From Aquila chrysaetos chrysaetos (taxonomy: Eukaryota; Chordata; Aves; Accipitriformes; Accipitridae), in assembly GCF_900496995.4 (NCBI RefSeq), contig NC_044012.1:3968001-4032000 (forward strand): a stretch of DNA of 64,000 bases. The letters run 5' to 3'. The position numbers and the translations under genes are program-made. Below, one piece after another: positions 63,313-64,000 of the stretch. The notes below the pieces were generated by a model, which saw only the letters and a program-made list of their open reading frames with translations, did not search any database and was not told the origin of the DNA. Positions within the stretch are counted from its first letter, which is position 1. Every line of letters starts with the position of its first letter.

Positions 63313-63538
63313 CCCCTTCTTCTCTCCCCACTCCCCAAAGGGTGACTTCTATAGACCTGATTCCCCTTCTCCTCTTCCCCCTCTTCCTAAAGAATGGGGT
63401 TTTTTGACAGTATGTTCCTCCCCATCTCCTCTTTTCCCTTCCTAAAGGCTGACTGTTAAATGCATTATTCCCCTTCCCTTTCCCCATCTCAAAGGCTGTT
63501 AAATGCATTATTCCTCTTCCCTTTCCCCCATCCCAAAG
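63313..63538 (+). repeat. Diverged copies of the COTL1 acceptor repeat
   Basis: Four older copies end in AAAG at 63340, 63392, 63447 and 63494, with irregular spacing of 44-55 bp; the copy between 63494 and 63538 begins the regular array. They keep TTCCCCTTC tracts and GGTGACTT, GGCTGACTGTTAAATGC or GGCTGTTAAATGC after the AG. Confidence 0.85.
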
Positions 63539-63826
63539 GGTGACTTTTAAATGCCTTATTCCCCTTCTCTTTTCCCCTTCCCAAAGGCTGACTTTTAAAT
63601 GCCTTATTCCCCTTCTCTTTTCCCCTTCCCAAAGGCTGACTTTTAAATGCCTTATTCCCCTTCTCTTTTCCCCTTCCCAAAGGCTGACTTTTAAATGCCT
63701 TATTCCCCTTCTCTTTTCCCCTTCCCAAAGGCTGACTTTTAAATGCCTTATTCCCCTTCTCTTTTCCCCTTCCCAAAGGCTGACTTTTAAATGCCTTATT
63801 CCCCTTCTCTTTTCCCCTTCCCAAAG
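63539..63826 (+). repeat. 48-bp tandem repeat, 6 near-identical copies, each a 3' splice-site cassette
   Basis: Six units of exactly 48 bp end in CCCAAAG at 63586, 63634, 63682, 63730, 63778 and 63826; the last is the true exon 2 acceptor. Each unit contains CTGAC (GTGAC in the first; branch-point-like), TTTTAAATGCCTTATT, a pyrimidine tract and CCCAAAG. The segment after each AG (G[C/G]TGACTTTTAAAT) copies the beginning of exon 2. The period is a multiple of three and has no stop in the COTL1 frame. Confidence 0.95.
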
Positions 63827-63909
63827 GGTGACTTTTAAATACAATGGCTCTACAATCGTCCCTGGAGACCAAGGGGTAGACTATGAAACCTTTAAAAGGA
63901 AATGCACAG
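63827..63909 (+). CDS. COTL1: COTL1 coding exon 2
   Basis: An 83-nt exon from acceptor CCCAAAG|GGTGAC to donor CACAG|GTAAGC. TG from exon 1 plus G completes Trp, giving the ...NWVTFKYNG junction, then STIVPGDQGVDYETFKRKCT and one base of the next codon. The human counterpart is VTFKYDGSTIVPGEQG. This is the early part of the ADF-homology domain. The remaining exons lie beyond the right edge. Confidence 0.94.
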
Positions 63910-64000
63910 GTAAGCTCTGTCTTGATTGCTTTGGCACCTTACCGGGTTTCTTGCTGCCCGGTGCAAGGGGGGAAAGGATGGGAGAAAACTTGGGTAAACT
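63910..64000 (+). other. COTL1: COTL1 intron 2, partial
   Basis: Starts with consensus donor GTAAGC and runs off the right edge. Nothing else is visible. Confidence 0.85.

Larger units (their letters stand above)
63265..63826 (+). other. COTL1: COTL1 intron 1 (562 bp, largely a splice-acceptor repeat array)
   Basis: It runs from donor GTAGGT to acceptor CCCAAAG. From about 63310 onward nearly all of it consists of diverged and then perfect copies of one pyrimidine-rich unit that ends in AAAG and the first bases of exon 2. Confidence 0.88.

Noticed and set aside
62888-63844. 318-codon minus-strand ORF with repeated HLKVSLWEGEKRRGIR units, and the overlapping 127-codon ORF with GRGKEKGNKAFKSQPL units
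   Set aside because: Both are antisense readings of the 48-bp acceptor repeats in COTL1 intron 1 and of the CpG island. A 48-bp period keeps every frame open if one unit is open.
1-64000. CRISPR arrays, bacterial operons, prophage or riboswitches
   Set aside because: The window is intron-rich vertebrate DNA. The only regular short arrays are minisatellites without spacer structure.

Overview
The window is vertebrate nuclear DNA, almost certainly from a bird. It has AT-rich introns, sharp CpG islands at promoters, a 5'-truncated CR1 LINE with the CR1-type (ATTCTRTG)n end, a solo LTR of a kind common in avian genomes, and no Alu/L1/B1-type repeats. Three protein genes are recognised by translating spliced exons and comparing them with remembered family sequences. 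Their order and orientation match human 16q24 (USP10 - KLHL36 - COTL1, with COTL1 divergent), read here in reverse.

Layout. Positions 1-36102 hold the 5' part of USP10 on the minus strand: coding exon 1 (36082-36102), exon 2 (15150-15218), exon 3 (11399-11459) and the large exon 4 (5545-6570). The rest of the gene, including the whole peptidase domain, lies left of the window. Intron 2 carries a 596-bp solo LTR flanked by an exact 5-bp target duplication. About 35.7-36.9 kb is the USP10 CpG-island promoter. About 36.9-41.9 kb is intergenic. About 41.89-58.3 kb is KLHL36 on the minus strand, complete: a non-coding first exon (ending at 58108) and four coding exons totalling 615 codons plus stop, with a candidate poly(A) signal at 41910-41915. 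From 58.9 to 62.4 kb is intergenic and contains the CR1 fragment. From 62.4 kb to the right edge is the promoter and 5' end of COTL1 on the plus strand (exons 63188-63264 and 63827-63909).

The genes do not form a pathway. USP10 is a deubiquitinase tied to stress granules and p53, KLHL36 is a putative CUL3 substrate adaptor, and COTL1 is a small F-actin-binding protein. They are linked by conserved synteny.

The most interesting structure is in COTL1 intron 1. A 48-bp unit made of branch point, polypyrimidine tract, acceptor AG and the first bases of exon 2 is repeated in tandem up to the real acceptor. It creates six upstream decoy acceptors that all keep the reading frame with no stop. Other observations are a conservative change in the USP10 G3BP-binding motif (FGEF in place of FGDF), two in-frame splice donors 15 nt apart in USP10 exon 3, a possible 73-residue N-terminal extension of KLHL36, a 49-bp purely alternating pyrimidine/purine tract centred on a 26-bp palindrome, and a strand bias of long G-runs. 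All assignments are by eye; no database search was run.
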